From assembly GCA_048213135.1 (NCBI GenBank), contig PS015276.1:37958-69772 (forward strand): 31,815 bases of DNA. Direction: 5' to 3'. The notes beneath the pieces are model-generated. The model saw nothing but the letters and a program-made list of their open reading frames with translations, was not told where the DNA came from and made no database searches. Of this stretch, positions 22,654-31,815 are shown in pieces (positions within the stretch are counted from its first letter, which is position 1; each line of letters begins with the position of its first letter). The position numbers and the translations under genes were made by a program. This stretch comes from Reclinomonas americana ATCC 50394. Lineage: Eukaryota; Jakobida; Jakobea; Jakobida.

Positions 22654-25600
22654 GTGTGTGAGCAGGTCACGGATACGTTTGAGAAGATGAATCTGCGCGA
22701 TGATCTGCTCCGCGGCATCTACAGCATGGGTGAGTGAGAGAGAAGAGTGAGGAAGGGCGAGAGCGAGTGTTGCATTCACTCTCCGTTTCCTTGGTTCGTC
22801 GTGTTCCACTTGCTCCTTCTTCGTTGCTGGCTTTCGCTTCATGCAATCGCTCGCTTATCCTGTCCTTTTCCCTCTTATCACATCGTTCTTTCACTGCCCC
22901 CACCCTTCCCTTTTTCGTCCCCCTCCACCATTCCACTCACACCACCTCTCTTCTCCTTTCACCAGGCTTCGAGCGACCGTCGGCCATTCAGCAACGCGCC
23001 ATTCGCCCGATCGTCAAGGGCCGCGACGTGATTGCGCAAGCGCAAGCCGGCACAGGTGTGTGTGTGCTTCCCTCAACTACCCACCCTTTCCAACCGTCCC
23101 TCACCCCTCCTTTGCAACGCAGGCAAGAGCACTCTGTTCTGCATTGGCGCCCTCCAAGCCGTCGACAAGAACCTCTTCAAGCCGCAAGTGCTCATCATGT
23201 CACCGACGCGCGAGTTGGCCACGCAAACACAAAAGGTGTGCCTCGGCCTCGGCGATTTCATGAACATTCAGGCGCATGCGTGCATTGGTGGCAAGAACCT
23301 CGGCGAGGATATCCGTCGACTGAGTGCTGGAGTGCAAGTGATTTCGGGGACTCCCGGGCGTGTGTTTGGTGAGTGGGGGTCGTGAGGGAAAGGGGGATCG
23401 GAAGGGTAGGGAAAAGAGGGATTGTGGGGTTGAACTCTCGTTCTCTCTCGGTGCGTTGCACTCTCGCTCTGTCTCGGTGCGTTGCACTCTCGCTCTGTCT
23501 CGGTGCGTTGCACTCTCGCTCTGTCTCGGTGCGTTGCACTCTCGCTCTGTCTCGGTGCGTTGCACTCTCGCTCTGTCTCGGTGCGTTGCACTCTCGCTCT
23601 GTCTCGGTGCGTTGCACTCTCGCTGTCTCTCGGTGCGTTGCTCTCTGGCCTTCTCTCGGTGCGTTGCACTCTGGCCTTCTCTCGGTGCGTTGCACTCTGG
23701 CCTTCTCTCGGTGCGTTGCACTCTCGCTCTCTCGCGGTGCGTTGCACTCTCGCTCTCTCGCGGTGCGTTGCACTCTCGCTCTGTCTCGGTGCGTTGCACT
23801 CTCGCTCTCTCTCTCTCTCTCGCTCTCTCTCTCTCTCTNNNNNNNNNNNNNNNNNNNNNNNNNNNNNNNNNNNNNNNNNNNNNNNNNNNNNNNNNNNNNN
23901 NNNNNNNNNNNNNNNNNNNNNNNNNNNNNNNNNNNNNNNNNNNNNNNNNNNNNNNNNNNNNNNNNNNNNNNNNNNNNNNNNNNNNNNNNNNNNNNNNNNN
24001 NNNNNNNNNNNNNNNNNNNNNNNNNNNNNNNNNNNNNNNNNNNNNNNNNNNNNNNNNNNNNNNNNNNNNNNNNNNNNNNNNNNNNNNNNNNNNNNNNNNN
24101 NNNNNNNNNNNNNNNNNNNNNNNNNNNNNNNNNNNNNNNNNNNNNNNCGCCTTCTCTCGGTGCGTTGCACTCTCGCCTTCTCTCGGTGCGTTGTACTCTC
24201 GCCTTCTCTCGGTGCGTTATGCTTTCTCTTTCTCTCATGCGTTATGCTCTCTCTTTCTCTCAGTCTCTCAATCTCTCTCTCTCCCCTCACTTCCCCCTTT
24301 CCTTCATGCTCATCACCCTTTCCCTTTCACAGACATGATTCAACGGAGAAACCTGGAGACACGCAATCTCAAGATGCTGGTGCTCGACGAGGCCGACGTG
24401 ATGCTCGACCACGGATTCAAGGAGCAGATTTACGACATTTACCGATATCTGCCGGAGAAGACGCAGGTGCGCCAACCATACGTGATCACCACTCCCCCTC
24501 GTTGAGTCTCTCACACCCATCTTCTTCTTGTTCCCATGTAGGTGGTGGTCGTCTCGGCCACCATGACACCCGAGGTGTTGGAGATGACGGACAAATTCAT
24601 GACCGACCCCGTGCGTGTGCTCGTCAAGCGCGATGAACTGACGCTGGAGGGCATCAAGCAGTTCTTTGTCGCCGTGGAGAAGGAGGAGTGGAAGTTTGAC
24701 ACGCTGTGCGATCTGTACGACACGCTGACCATCACGCAGGCCGTCATCTTTTGCAACACGAAGCGAAAGGTGAGGGTGGTGGCAGGAGGGGAGAAGGAGG
24801 GAAGGAAGGGGAAGGGGGCGAAGGGGAGAGGAGGCGAAGGGAGGGGGGAGGAAGAGGGAAGGAAGAGGGAGGAGGAGAGTGGAATTGAGTGGGGTGGAGA
24901 GGAGAGGAGTAGAGTGGAGTGGAGTGGAGAGGAGTGGGGAGGAGAAGTGTTGAGAGGAGAAGAATGGAGTGGAGTGGAGTGGAGTGCAGTTGAGCGGAGT
25001 GGAGTGCAAGGAATGGAGTGGAGTGGAGTGGAGTAGCGAGGTGAAGAGAGGAGATTAGGGCTCGCGGGAGATGATACGAAGAAAAGTGGCATGTGAGGAA
25101 GAGTAGACTGAGAGGTATCCGAGGATTGGTGACTTGATGAGAACGAGTATTGGCGAGAGAATGACAGGCGAGCGTGTTTTGTGGCGTAAAGATGATGAGG
25201 AGAGAGAAGTGCGAAGATTGTGATGTTCATCTCACCCTTCTCTCTCTCCCTTCTGCAGGTGAACTGGCTGACTGACAAGATGCGCGAGCACAACTTCACC
25301 GTGTCGTCAATGCACGGCGACATGCCACAAAAAGAGCGCGAAGACATCATGTCGGAGTTCCGCGCCGGCAACTCGCGCGTACTGATCACCACGGACGTGT
25401 GGGCGCGTGGTATCGATGTGCCGCAGGTGTCGCTGGTCATCAACTACGATTTGCCGAACAACCGTGAGCTGTACTTGCACAGGTGAGGAGAAGGAGAAGA
25501 AGGAGAAGGGGGAAGGGGAAGGGGAAGGGGAAAGAGAAGGGGAAGGAGAAGGGGAAGGAGAAGGAGAAGTGGAAGGAGAAGGGACGAGATGATTGAGTTA

Positions 25601-25843
25601 TGGGTGTTTCGGCATCCTGGGAATGGAGTTGGGAGATGAGCTGCCTGTCATCTTATGAAAGAAGAGGTGGAGAGCAAGTTTGCAAGAGGCATCTTGTTTG
25701 TACCTGCGTGGGTGGTGAGAAAGGGACTGCAAGTGAAGAGAAATGGCGTCTAGAGTGAGCTGCTTGTGCCCATCTAGAAGTTTGAACGGAAGGACTCAGA
25801 GGAGCAGGGTATCTCTGTGCTGCTCTCTTTAGTCTCTCTCCCT

Positions 25844-25941
<98 letters not shown>

Positions 25942-26218
25942 GTCGTCGTCGTCGTCGTCGTCGTACGTCGTCGTACGTACGTACGTACGTACGTACGTAC
26001 GTACGTACGTACGTACGTACCGTACGTACGTACGTACGTACGTCGTACGTACGTACGTACGTNNNNNNNNNNNNNNNNNNNNNNNNNNNNNNNCGTTCGT
26101 TGGTCCGACCGTACCTACGTAAGTTAAGGTTAACGGTAACGGGAACGGTACGTACGAGGAGGACGACGGTAGGTACGTCTCGTGTCGTCGTCGTCTCTTC
26201 TTCTCTCTCCTCCTCCTC

Positions 26219-26255
<37 letters not shown>

Positions 26256-26536
26256 CCTTCTTGTCGCCCATATGTCCTATTGAACTCACATTTCCTTTCC
26301 CCTCTCTTTCCCTCTCTCCACCACAGGATTGGTCGCTCCGGTCGGTACGGTCGCAAGGGTGTGGCCATCAACTTTGTCAAGTCCGACGACGTCAGCATTC
26401 TGCGCGACATTGAGCAGTACTACGCCACGCAAATCGACGAAATGCCGATGAATGTGAGTCGGCAGAGTGTGCACAGGGGGATAGCTGAGTTGATGCTGAT
26501 TGCTCTTTTATCGTGCAGGTGTCGGATCTCATCTAA
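21675..26536 (+). CDS. EIF4A3: eIF4A3, DEAD-box RNA helicase of the exon junction complex
   Basis: Ten exons: 21675-21720, 22124-22191, 22666-22729, 22966-23055, 23123-23368, 24333-24466, 24542-24769, 25259-25482, 26327-26453 and 26519-26536 (stop TAA). They join in phase through nine GT-AG introns to give 414 residues, close to the 411 of the human protein. After a Gly-rich N-terminus the protein is collinear with eIF4A3: Q motif in [12 protein letters not shown], Walker A AQAGTGKS (85-92), PTRELA, TPGR, DEAD (190-193), SAT (221-223), [16 protein letters not shown] and HRIGRSGR (366-373), ending NVSDLI. The tracts [20 protein letters not shown] and [13 protein letters not shown] distinguish eIF4A3 from the translation factor eIF4A. 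It is the ATP-dependent RNA clamp deposited upstream of spliced junctions, acting in the nucleus and in nonsense-mediated decay. Oddities: Walker A ends KS rather than KT, and DEADV replaces the usual DEADE. Confidence 0.96.
22192..22665 (+). repeat. (GT)n-filled intron 2 of eIF4A3, with gap
   Basis: Two long (GT)n arrays (about 22249-22334 and 22559-22648) flank irregular sequence rich in GTAC and CGG steps and a 20-N gap (22433-22452). The donor is GTGCGT at 22192 and the acceptor GAGCAG ends at 22665. Confidence 0.9.
22433..22452. other. assembly gap (20 N)
   Basis: Placeholder gap within intron 2 of eIF4A3. Confidence 0.98.
23447..24215 (+). repeat. 26-bp minisatellite in eIF4A3 intron 5
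   Basis: More than a dozen copies of a 26-bp unit (GGTGCGTTGCACTCTCGCTC plus TGTCTC) with small variants run from about 23447 to 23810, enter a 309-N gap (23839-24147), and reappear at 24148-24215. Because 26 is not a multiple of three and the unit has no stop, all three plus frames stay open as a 26-residue protein repeat; the minus strand is likewise open. It is intronic: exons before and after join exactly at G|AC in GTPGRVFDM. Confidence 0.93.
23839..24147. other. assembly gap (309 N)
   Basis: Gap inside the minisatellite of eIF4A3 intron 5; the repeat continues on both sides, so the true array length is unknown. Confidence 0.98.
24770..25258 (+). other. purine-rich intron 7 of eIF4A3
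   Basis: The donor GTGAGG is followed by about 280 nt of A/G-rich sequence, including GGAGTGGAGT-type pentamer repeats near 24895-25035. A less biased stretch follows, then a C/T-rich end with CTTCTGCAG. Confidence 0.75.
25483..26326 (+). repeat. intron 8 of eIF4A3: purine block, (CT)n, (CGT)n/(ACGT)n and gap
   Basis: A GGAGAAGGGG-type block (25483-25590) is followed by about 250 nt of complex sequence, pure (CT)n (25849-25938), CGT triplets, then ACGT tetramers up to a 31-N gap (26063-26093), irregular CGTA-rich sequence and more CT-rich repeats. The acceptor CCACCACAG ends at 26326. Confidence 0.88.
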
Positions 26537-27388
26537 TGGGAGTGGGGGGTGGCTGTGCAACTCTGCTGCGGATCTGCCTTTATCCAATGTTTGTGACATG
26601 CTGTGGTTTTCCTTTCGTCTCCGTTTTTACATTGTGCGCTGTTTGTCTTCATCGTTATATCTCTCTCTTTGTTCTCTGTCTGCATTTCTTTTGCCACTCG
26701 TCGTGTTGCGAAATGGAGGCTTCTGCTGTGGATTGTCAAGGGTCGGAAGGGGGCTTGTGTCGCGGAGAGAATGTGTTTCCGTATGGGATGAGAAGTGTGC
26801 TGGGGCATGCTGTAATTGCATGTCCCGCGTCGGTTTGCCAAGCAGCTGAATGTGTCAGATGAGTGCAGTTGAGTTGCAACTGCTTCCTCGAGATCGTTCG
26901 TAGTGGGAGGCCAGCCTACTTGCTTGTCACGTCGGTTTGCCCAAGCAGCTGAATGCGTCAGAGAGCAAGGAGACTGAGAGAGAGAGGGGGGAGGAGGAAG
27001 ACATGCGAGGCAGTGTGTGAGACAGAGAGATGGAGAGAGAATATTCGCAAAGAGTGGATCGTTTGTATCGGGAGTCCAGCCTCCTTTCTCGTTCCCCGCA
27101 GTTCTTGTTGTCACTGATATGGCTCACTCGGAAGGAGCACAGCTGTTCAACCTGTACCTCCAGAGGTGCACAGGCTTGCAACAGGGAGATCATTCTCCGC
27201 GTCCTATTCGCCTTGGAACAAAACACTTCATCCAACATTAAACGTCCACAAATCCCTTGCCGAAAAGACTAACACACAGCGGCGCTCTGTACTCTGTTCC
27301 CTTGATCCCTGGTTGTCCACCAAGTGAGCAAAAGGCCGGAGTCTCGACAAGAACCTTCGATCGTCCCACACGTCCTGTTCTCTCTCAC
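26537..27388. other. spacer between eIF4A3 and the GT10 gene
   Basis: About 850 nt between genes on the same strand. It must hold the eIF4A3 3' UTR and the next promoter. A 33-bp segment containing CGTCGGTTTGCC and AAGCAGCTGAATG occurs at 26827-26859 and 26930-26962. No gene-like frame with the local codon bias is present. Confidence 0.6.
26827..26962 (+). repeat. 33-bp direct repeat, 103 bp apart
   Basis: Copies at 26827-26859 and 26930-26962 share GTCGGTTTGC, AAGCAGCTGAATG and GTCAGA, with one indel and one or two substitutions. Confidence 0.88.
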
Positions 27389-30300
27389 ATGCGCACTGGA
27401 GCGCTCATTGAGTCTGCCACCAGCAGCAGCACTCACCAGCATGTTCCACCACGACGCATCCGCACTCTCCTCCCGCTTCTCATCCTCATCGCAGTCGTCA
27501 CATTGACCGCCACACTCTTCATCACCATGCGCATCTCCTCCTCATCACCACCACCATTGTCCACTGCCACTTCCACACAACAGTCTGCACAGTTGGATCG
27601 CCGACGGAACCGACGTGGCGAGCAGAGTGCGTTTGATGTGCCAGCGGGTGATGACAGTGATGACATAACGGGAGAGGGGAGTGATGACAAGGAAGCAACG
27701 CCTTCTTCCGTTCCACAACAGCAGTCGTCTGTGGAGGTGAATGAGGAGGTGTATGACTTGGGCGGAGATGCGGTGATGGCACTGGTGAATCGTGCGCCGG
27801 TGTTTGCGGTGAAGGCGGGAGTGGAGAATGTGTTTGCGGTGTTGCGACACATGGCGGCGCGACGGCATCCGCTGTTTGTGCATGATCGGGTGGTGATTCG
27901 GCCGGGTCGATTGTCGTATGTGCCGAAGGAGGTGGGTGGAGGGGAAGGGGAAGCGAGGGGGGGAGGGTGGGGGGAGGGGGAAGGGGAGGGAGGGAGGAGG
28001 AGGGAAGGGGAGGAGGAGGAGGGAAAGGGGGAAGGGAGAAGGGAGGGAGGAAGAGGGAGAGAAAGAGAGAGACATCGGGCAGGGAGAAGTGTGTGAGAGA
28101 GACAATGGAAAGGGAGAAGTGAGAGTGTGTGAGAGAGAGAGAGAGACGGAAAGGGAGAAGGGGGGAGGGGAATAGAGAGGGAAGCGAGTCCAAGAGAAAA
28201 AGACACCGAAGGGAACGAGTATTCTCTGTTTTTCCCTGCTCTCTTCTCTCCCTCTCTTTCTGTCTCTCTTTTGTCTCTCATTCTGTCTCTCTTTCTGTCT
28301 CTCTTTCTTTTTCTCTTTCTTTCTCTTGTCTTCTGCAGATGCTGAGGAGATGAAGAGAGACACAGCAGATACGGGAAGGTGTGGGACAGGGGTGTCGTAA
28401 GAGAGGGGAAATCGAAGGGAAGCAACGTGTTTCCTGCCTCCTCTGTTGTTGTTGTCTCTCTCTCTCTCTCTTTCGTCTCTCTCTCTCTCACTCTTTCCGT
28501 CTCTCTTTCCGTCTCTGTTTCTGTCTCTGTTTCCGTCTCTCTGTCTGTCTCTCTTTCTGTCTCTCTTTCTTTTTCTCTNNNNNNNNNNNNNNNNNNNNAA
28601 AGCTTGAGACAGGTGTGTCGAATGGGAGGGGAAATCGAAGGGAAGCAAAGTGTTTCCGGCCTCCATTGCTGTTGTTATCTCTATCTCTCTTGGTCTCTCT
28701 TTTCCCTTCACTTCTGTGGATGCTGAGAAGATTAAGAAGACACAGCAGAGGCGGGAGGGTTTGAGACCGAGGTGTCGAAAGAGAGAGAAGGAAAGGCGAA
28801 GGTAAGTCAAGAGAGACAAAGAGGAGAAGTGTGGGAGAGACAGCGGGATTTCTGGCCAGCAGAGAGTGAGAGAGAAAGGGAGAGAGAATGAGATTTTCTC
28901 CATCTCATGCTCATATTGCCTATGTGTCTCCGTCCTTCCAAGTCCTCGCATTTCACTCCTCCTGCCACCCTCCGTCTCGTCCTCTCTCTCTCTCTCTCGC
29001 TCTCTCTCTCTCTTTGCTGCACATATTACGTTACTGAATGTGAAACCGAGTCAATGAGAAAGGCCTGTGTTTGAAGATGCAAAAAGTAGAGGAGAGAATA
29101 TGAATCGCTGATGCTGCGCAAAAAAGCGATCGACGGCTGGAGAGATGGACAGAGAAGGGAGTCTTCCACTTTCTACCTATCTTGGGGTTTCACTCTCCTC
29201 ACCCCTTCCCCCCCTCTCTCTCCCCCTTCTCCTCTCCCCTCCCGCAGATCCAGCGCGAATACTTCTGGGACAACTTTGACTTCCTCTACGAGTCCGACTC
29301 GTGGTCACCACGGCGGTGCGCGGTCACCAACTGCGCCTTCGAGTGGGACTCGCGTCTTCACCCGTCGGAGGAGAACGCCGACGCCCCACCCACCGACGCC
29401 TACATTTATCACCAGCGGCGGTGTGCGGCGCTGGTGTTTGACCATGACCTCGGTGAGGATCCGCCTTCCACCGATCTCGACAGCGTGCGGGCGCTGGATG
29501 TGGTGATGCGCAACGAGCCCGACCTCGTCACCAAGCTGGTCGACGAGACGTGCATCAAGAACGACTTTATGACGTCCGACACCGACCTATACGTCGGTTT
29601 CGATCAGCGCGCCTCGGTGCTCGCCACGCACATGTTTGACGTGGACCGGCAGCTGCGACCGGTGACCGATACGAGCACGTGGCATCGTGCCTTTGCGCGC
29701 TCCGTGTGCACGTGGACCGACCAGTGCACGGCGCGTGAGCGGGACTTTCTCACGGCGCTGAGCAAGGAAATGGATGTGCGGTCGTATGGCGACTGTGTGC
29801 CGACGGCCAAGGCGGGGAGGAGGGCGCGGGAGGAGGTGTTGCGCGAGTGTGGGTTTCTGTTGGTGTTTGAGATTGCCGAGGTGCGGGATTATGTTTCGAG
29901 GAGGTTTTTTGAGGTGAGCTCGAAGGGAAAGGGGGGAGAGGGGGAAAGGGGGGAAAGGGGGAAAGGGGGAAGGGAAAAGGGGAAAAAGGGGAAAAGGGGA
30001 AAAAGGGAAGGGAGAAAAGTTGAAGGGGAGGGGGAAAAGGAGAATGGAGAAAAGTGGAAGAGAGATAAGGGGAAGGGAGAAAAGGCAAAGGGAGAAATAT
30101 AGAAGGGAAAGGGGGGAAGGGGAAGGAAGGATAGGGGAAGGGAAGGGAGAGAATGAGAACAAAGACAAGGGATTGAAAACAGAGAGAGGAAAGAGGAAGA
30201 GAAGTCAATAGAGATGAGTTGCCATGTATCTGATTGAGGGTGAGGGAGCGAGGGTATCGTTGGAGGTGGCGCAGATTATAAAACTGAGAGGGAAGAAGGA

Positions 30301-31642
30301 AAATCGAGATGAGTGAGATAGACAGGTTGCGCTCTTTAGTTCTTCTCTTTCTCGGTATGAAGAGAACCTCGATGACGAGTATTCCTCATCGGTTGCGCAT
30401 TCTGTTTTCTCTTTTATCGTCTTGTCTTCTTTTCATCTGCTGCATGCCAAATGCTCTCCTTTCTTGCCCTGCGGAGAATCACGATGAAGTTTCTGCTTTG
30501 TCTGTATGTTGATGGACACGCCTTTCCGCATTCTCTTTTCTGCTCTCTCGCCAACTTTCTCTCTTCATCATCTATATGCCAATCGTTGCGCTCCTTTCTC
30601 TACCTCTGCTACGTCTGTATGTCGATAGCAAACCTCTTCTCTTTCTCTATTCTCTTTTCTTCCCTTCGTCCCCTCGTCCCTTTGTCAGTCGCTTTATCGT
30701 TCTTTCGCTCTCAGTCTTGCTCACCGGTCTCACTCGTCTTTCTCATCGACCCTCAGTCACCTTCTCTCAGTTCTCATTGTTGCTCAACTTCATGTCCTCT
30801 TTCTCCTCTCTCTTTTCTCTGTTCTTCTCCGTTCTACTCTGCGTTAAAGCTTTCTCTCGCTGTCTGCTCGTCGACCTCACTCTTCTTTCGTTCTCTCTCG
30901 TCATCTCAGTCACTGTCGACTTCTCTCATTCTCCATTGTTCTGTGTTCTTCTCCGTTCTCCTCTGCGTTAAACCTGTCTGTCACTGCCAGTCTTGCTCGT
31001 CGATCTCACTCTTCTTTTATTCTTTCTCGTCATCTCAGTCACTGTCGACTTCTCTCATTCTCCATTGTTCTGTGTCCTCCCTGCCATTCCCCCTCTCCTC
31101 TTCGTTTCCTTTCCATCGTTTCTCTTCTTTCCTTCTCCTCTCTTGTTCTTGGTGCTTTTCTCTCGCCTCTCATTTCCCCTTTCCCTTCTGCCCACCTGCT
31201 GACCAGCCCGCTTACATTCTTCTGTGTCCTCCTCTCGCCTCCTCTTCTTTTGTTCTCCACCCCTTCCCCTCACTCTCCCCTCTTGTAGGCGTTCGAGCAC
31301 CCCGTCATCCTCGTCTACTATGGCGCCCCCAACGTGGCCACATTCGCACCCGTTCCGTGGTCATTCATCGACGTCCGCGAGTTCCCAAGCGTCAAGGAGC
31401 TGGCGCAGCGACTGCGAGTGGTGGCCACCGACGACCGCGAGTACGAGTCGTACTTTTGGTGGCGAGCCGACGCTGTCGAGCCACCCGTGGCCTTCATCTC
31501 CGAGTCGTTTCTGCAGTTGGCCGAGCGCAGTGTGACCAACACTCCGTGCCGAATCTGCCGTGCCGTGTCTGACATGCGGGCGGCGCGCGCCATGCTGCAG
31601 CGACTCGGTGTGCTGGATCCGAGGCGTGACAGTTTTGTTTGA
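27389..31642 (+). CDS. GT10-family alpha-fucosyltransferase-like type II membrane protein
   Basis: Exons 27389-27931, 29248-29913 and 31289-31642 (stop TGA) join in phase 0 to give 520 residues. The start is the first ATG of the frame, placing a hydrophobic segment (LLPLLILIAVVTLTATLFI) at about 27-47. A short Arg-containing cytosolic end and a Ser/Pro stem follow, the type II layout of Golgi glycosyltransferases. Exon 2 carries the N-terminal GT10-like half (CAVTNCAFEWDSR, DAYIYHQRR) and YGDCVP (361-366). The donor-site motif spans exons 2 and 3 as FEIAEVRDYVSRRFFE then FEHPVILVYYGAPN. The end, SFIDVREFPSVKELAQRL then YESYFWW, is the classic GT10 C-terminal block. GT10 enzymes transfer fucose from GDP-fucose to glycans. 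Here the family's D-Y-x-T-E-K is D-Y-V-S-R-R, so donor use or activity may be altered. Confidence is high for the family and low for the exact substrate. Confidence 0.87.
27932..29247 (+). repeat. intron 1 of the GT10 gene with repeated blocks and gap
   Basis: The intron starts with about 300 nt of G/A-rich sequence. A composite unit of about 250 bp then recurs, starting GATGCTGAG and including ACACAGCAGA, GGGGAAATCGAAGGGAAGCA, GTGTTTCC and a CT-rich array: a copy at 28337-28578, a second from 28599 that follows a 20-N gap (28579-28598), and a third start at 28720. A weaker relative precedes them near 28160-28330. Pyrimidine-rich sequence leads to the acceptor CTCCCGCAG. Confidence 0.82.
28579..28598. 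other. assembly gap (20 N)
   Basis: Placeholder gap in intron 1 of the GT10 gene, entered through a CT-rich array. Confidence 0.98.
29914..31288 (+). repeat. intron 2 of the GT10 gene: purine half, pyrimidine half
   Basis: The first 300 nt (29914-30210) are almost all A/G, and 30440-31288 is C/T-rich. The pyrimidine part holds a 124-bp tandem repeat (GCGTTAAA at 30841 and 30965, each followed by CTCGTCGA, CATCTCAGTCACTGTCGACT and CTCCATTGTTCTGTGT), with a more diverged relative from about 30715. Open frames are long here only because T/C-rich codons lack stops. Confidence 0.85.
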
Positions 31643-31815
31643 TGTGCATGTATATATATATATATGTGTGTGTGTGTGTGCGCGTGTGTGTATGTATCTG
31701 AGCGTGTTTGTTTGTGAAGCATTCCTTCTCCACCCCAAATACTGATCTCATTCTCTCCCTCTCCTCTCTCTCTCTCTCCTCCCTCCCCTCCTCTCTCTCC
31801 TCCTCTCTCTCTCTC
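31643..31815. other. 3' flank of the GT10 gene
   Basis: After the stop come (TA)n and (GT)n microsatellites (about 31651-31692), then CT-rich sequence to the window end. It presumably includes the 3' UTR; no poly(A) signal was assigned. Confidence 0.55.

Noticed and set aside
23447-24215. CRISPR-like array
   Set aside because: Units are contiguous 26-bp tandem copies with no unique spacers, in a eukaryotic intron.
23360-24640. Long overlapping open frames on both strands that could be read as a repetitive Leu/Ser/Arg protein
   Set aside because: They arise from a stop-free 26-bp minisatellite within eIF4A3 intron 5; the flanking exons splice exactly across it.
25939-26062. A genuine (ACGT)n microsatellite or palindromic regulatory array
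   Set aside because: The graded CT to CGT to ACGT transition against a gap is better explained by flow-order base-calling noise.
27257-27388. Upstream extension of the GT10 protein
   Set aside because: The frame is open but starts at TTG; the first ATG is at 27389 and places the membrane anchor properly.
30309-31288. Large hydrophobic frame resembling a multi-pass membrane protein
   Set aside because: It is a translation of C/T-rich intron repeats; the true coding exon begins at the CTCTTGTAG acceptor (31289).

Overview
This window is nuclear DNA of an intron-rich eukaryote with G/C-ending codons, most likely a unicellular protist; lineage cannot be fixed from the sequence. The evidence is many GT-AG introns (about 50 to 1,400 nt), an almost full-length eIF4A3, a MYSM1-like Myb/JAMM deubiquitinase, a type II membrane GT10 glycosyltransferase, and introns packed with (CT)n, (GA)n, (GT)n and longer tandem repeats. 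It is draft scaffold sequence: ten runs of N, six of exactly 20 N, interrupt it. No operon, CRISPR array, insertion sequence, prophage, tRNA or rRNA was recognised. Layout: (1) plus strand 204-2771, 3' part of a Ser/Pro/Arg-rich protein gene. (2) minus strand 8181-2940, a coiled-coil protein with S/P-rich flanks, gapped and lacking its 5' end, convergent with gene 1. (3) plus strand 9435-11066, a two-exon DUF3431-family protein with a repeat-coded Gly/Ser tail, divergent from gene 2. (4) minus strand 17912-11240, perhaps starting at 19656, a MYSM1-like histone H2A deubiquitinase with a Myb/SANT domain and an intact JAMM motif; its SANT exon is split in the assembly by a misplaced inverted contig. 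(5) plus strand 21675-26536, eIF4A3 of the exon junction complex, reconstructed as ten exons and 414 residues. (6) plus strand 27389-31642, a three-exon 520-residue GT10 fucosyltransferase-like protein. The rest is low-complexity intron and intergenic DNA with several local tandem duplications. The genes have unrelated jobs (mRNA processing and surveillance, chromatin, glycosylation, unknown), and nothing suggests they form one pathway. The most informative observations are about assembly and gene structure. An 862-bp contig carrying a diverged but intact copy of the first JAMM exons sits inverted inside another exon of the same gene. Tracts that step from (CT)n to (CGT)n to (ACGT)n beside gaps look like base-calling artefacts of cyclic-flow sequencing. 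The GT10 protein has Arg-Arg where the family has Glu-Lys in its donor-binding motif. The DUF3431 tail appears to have grown from a minisatellite. I found no convincing new multi-gene system.
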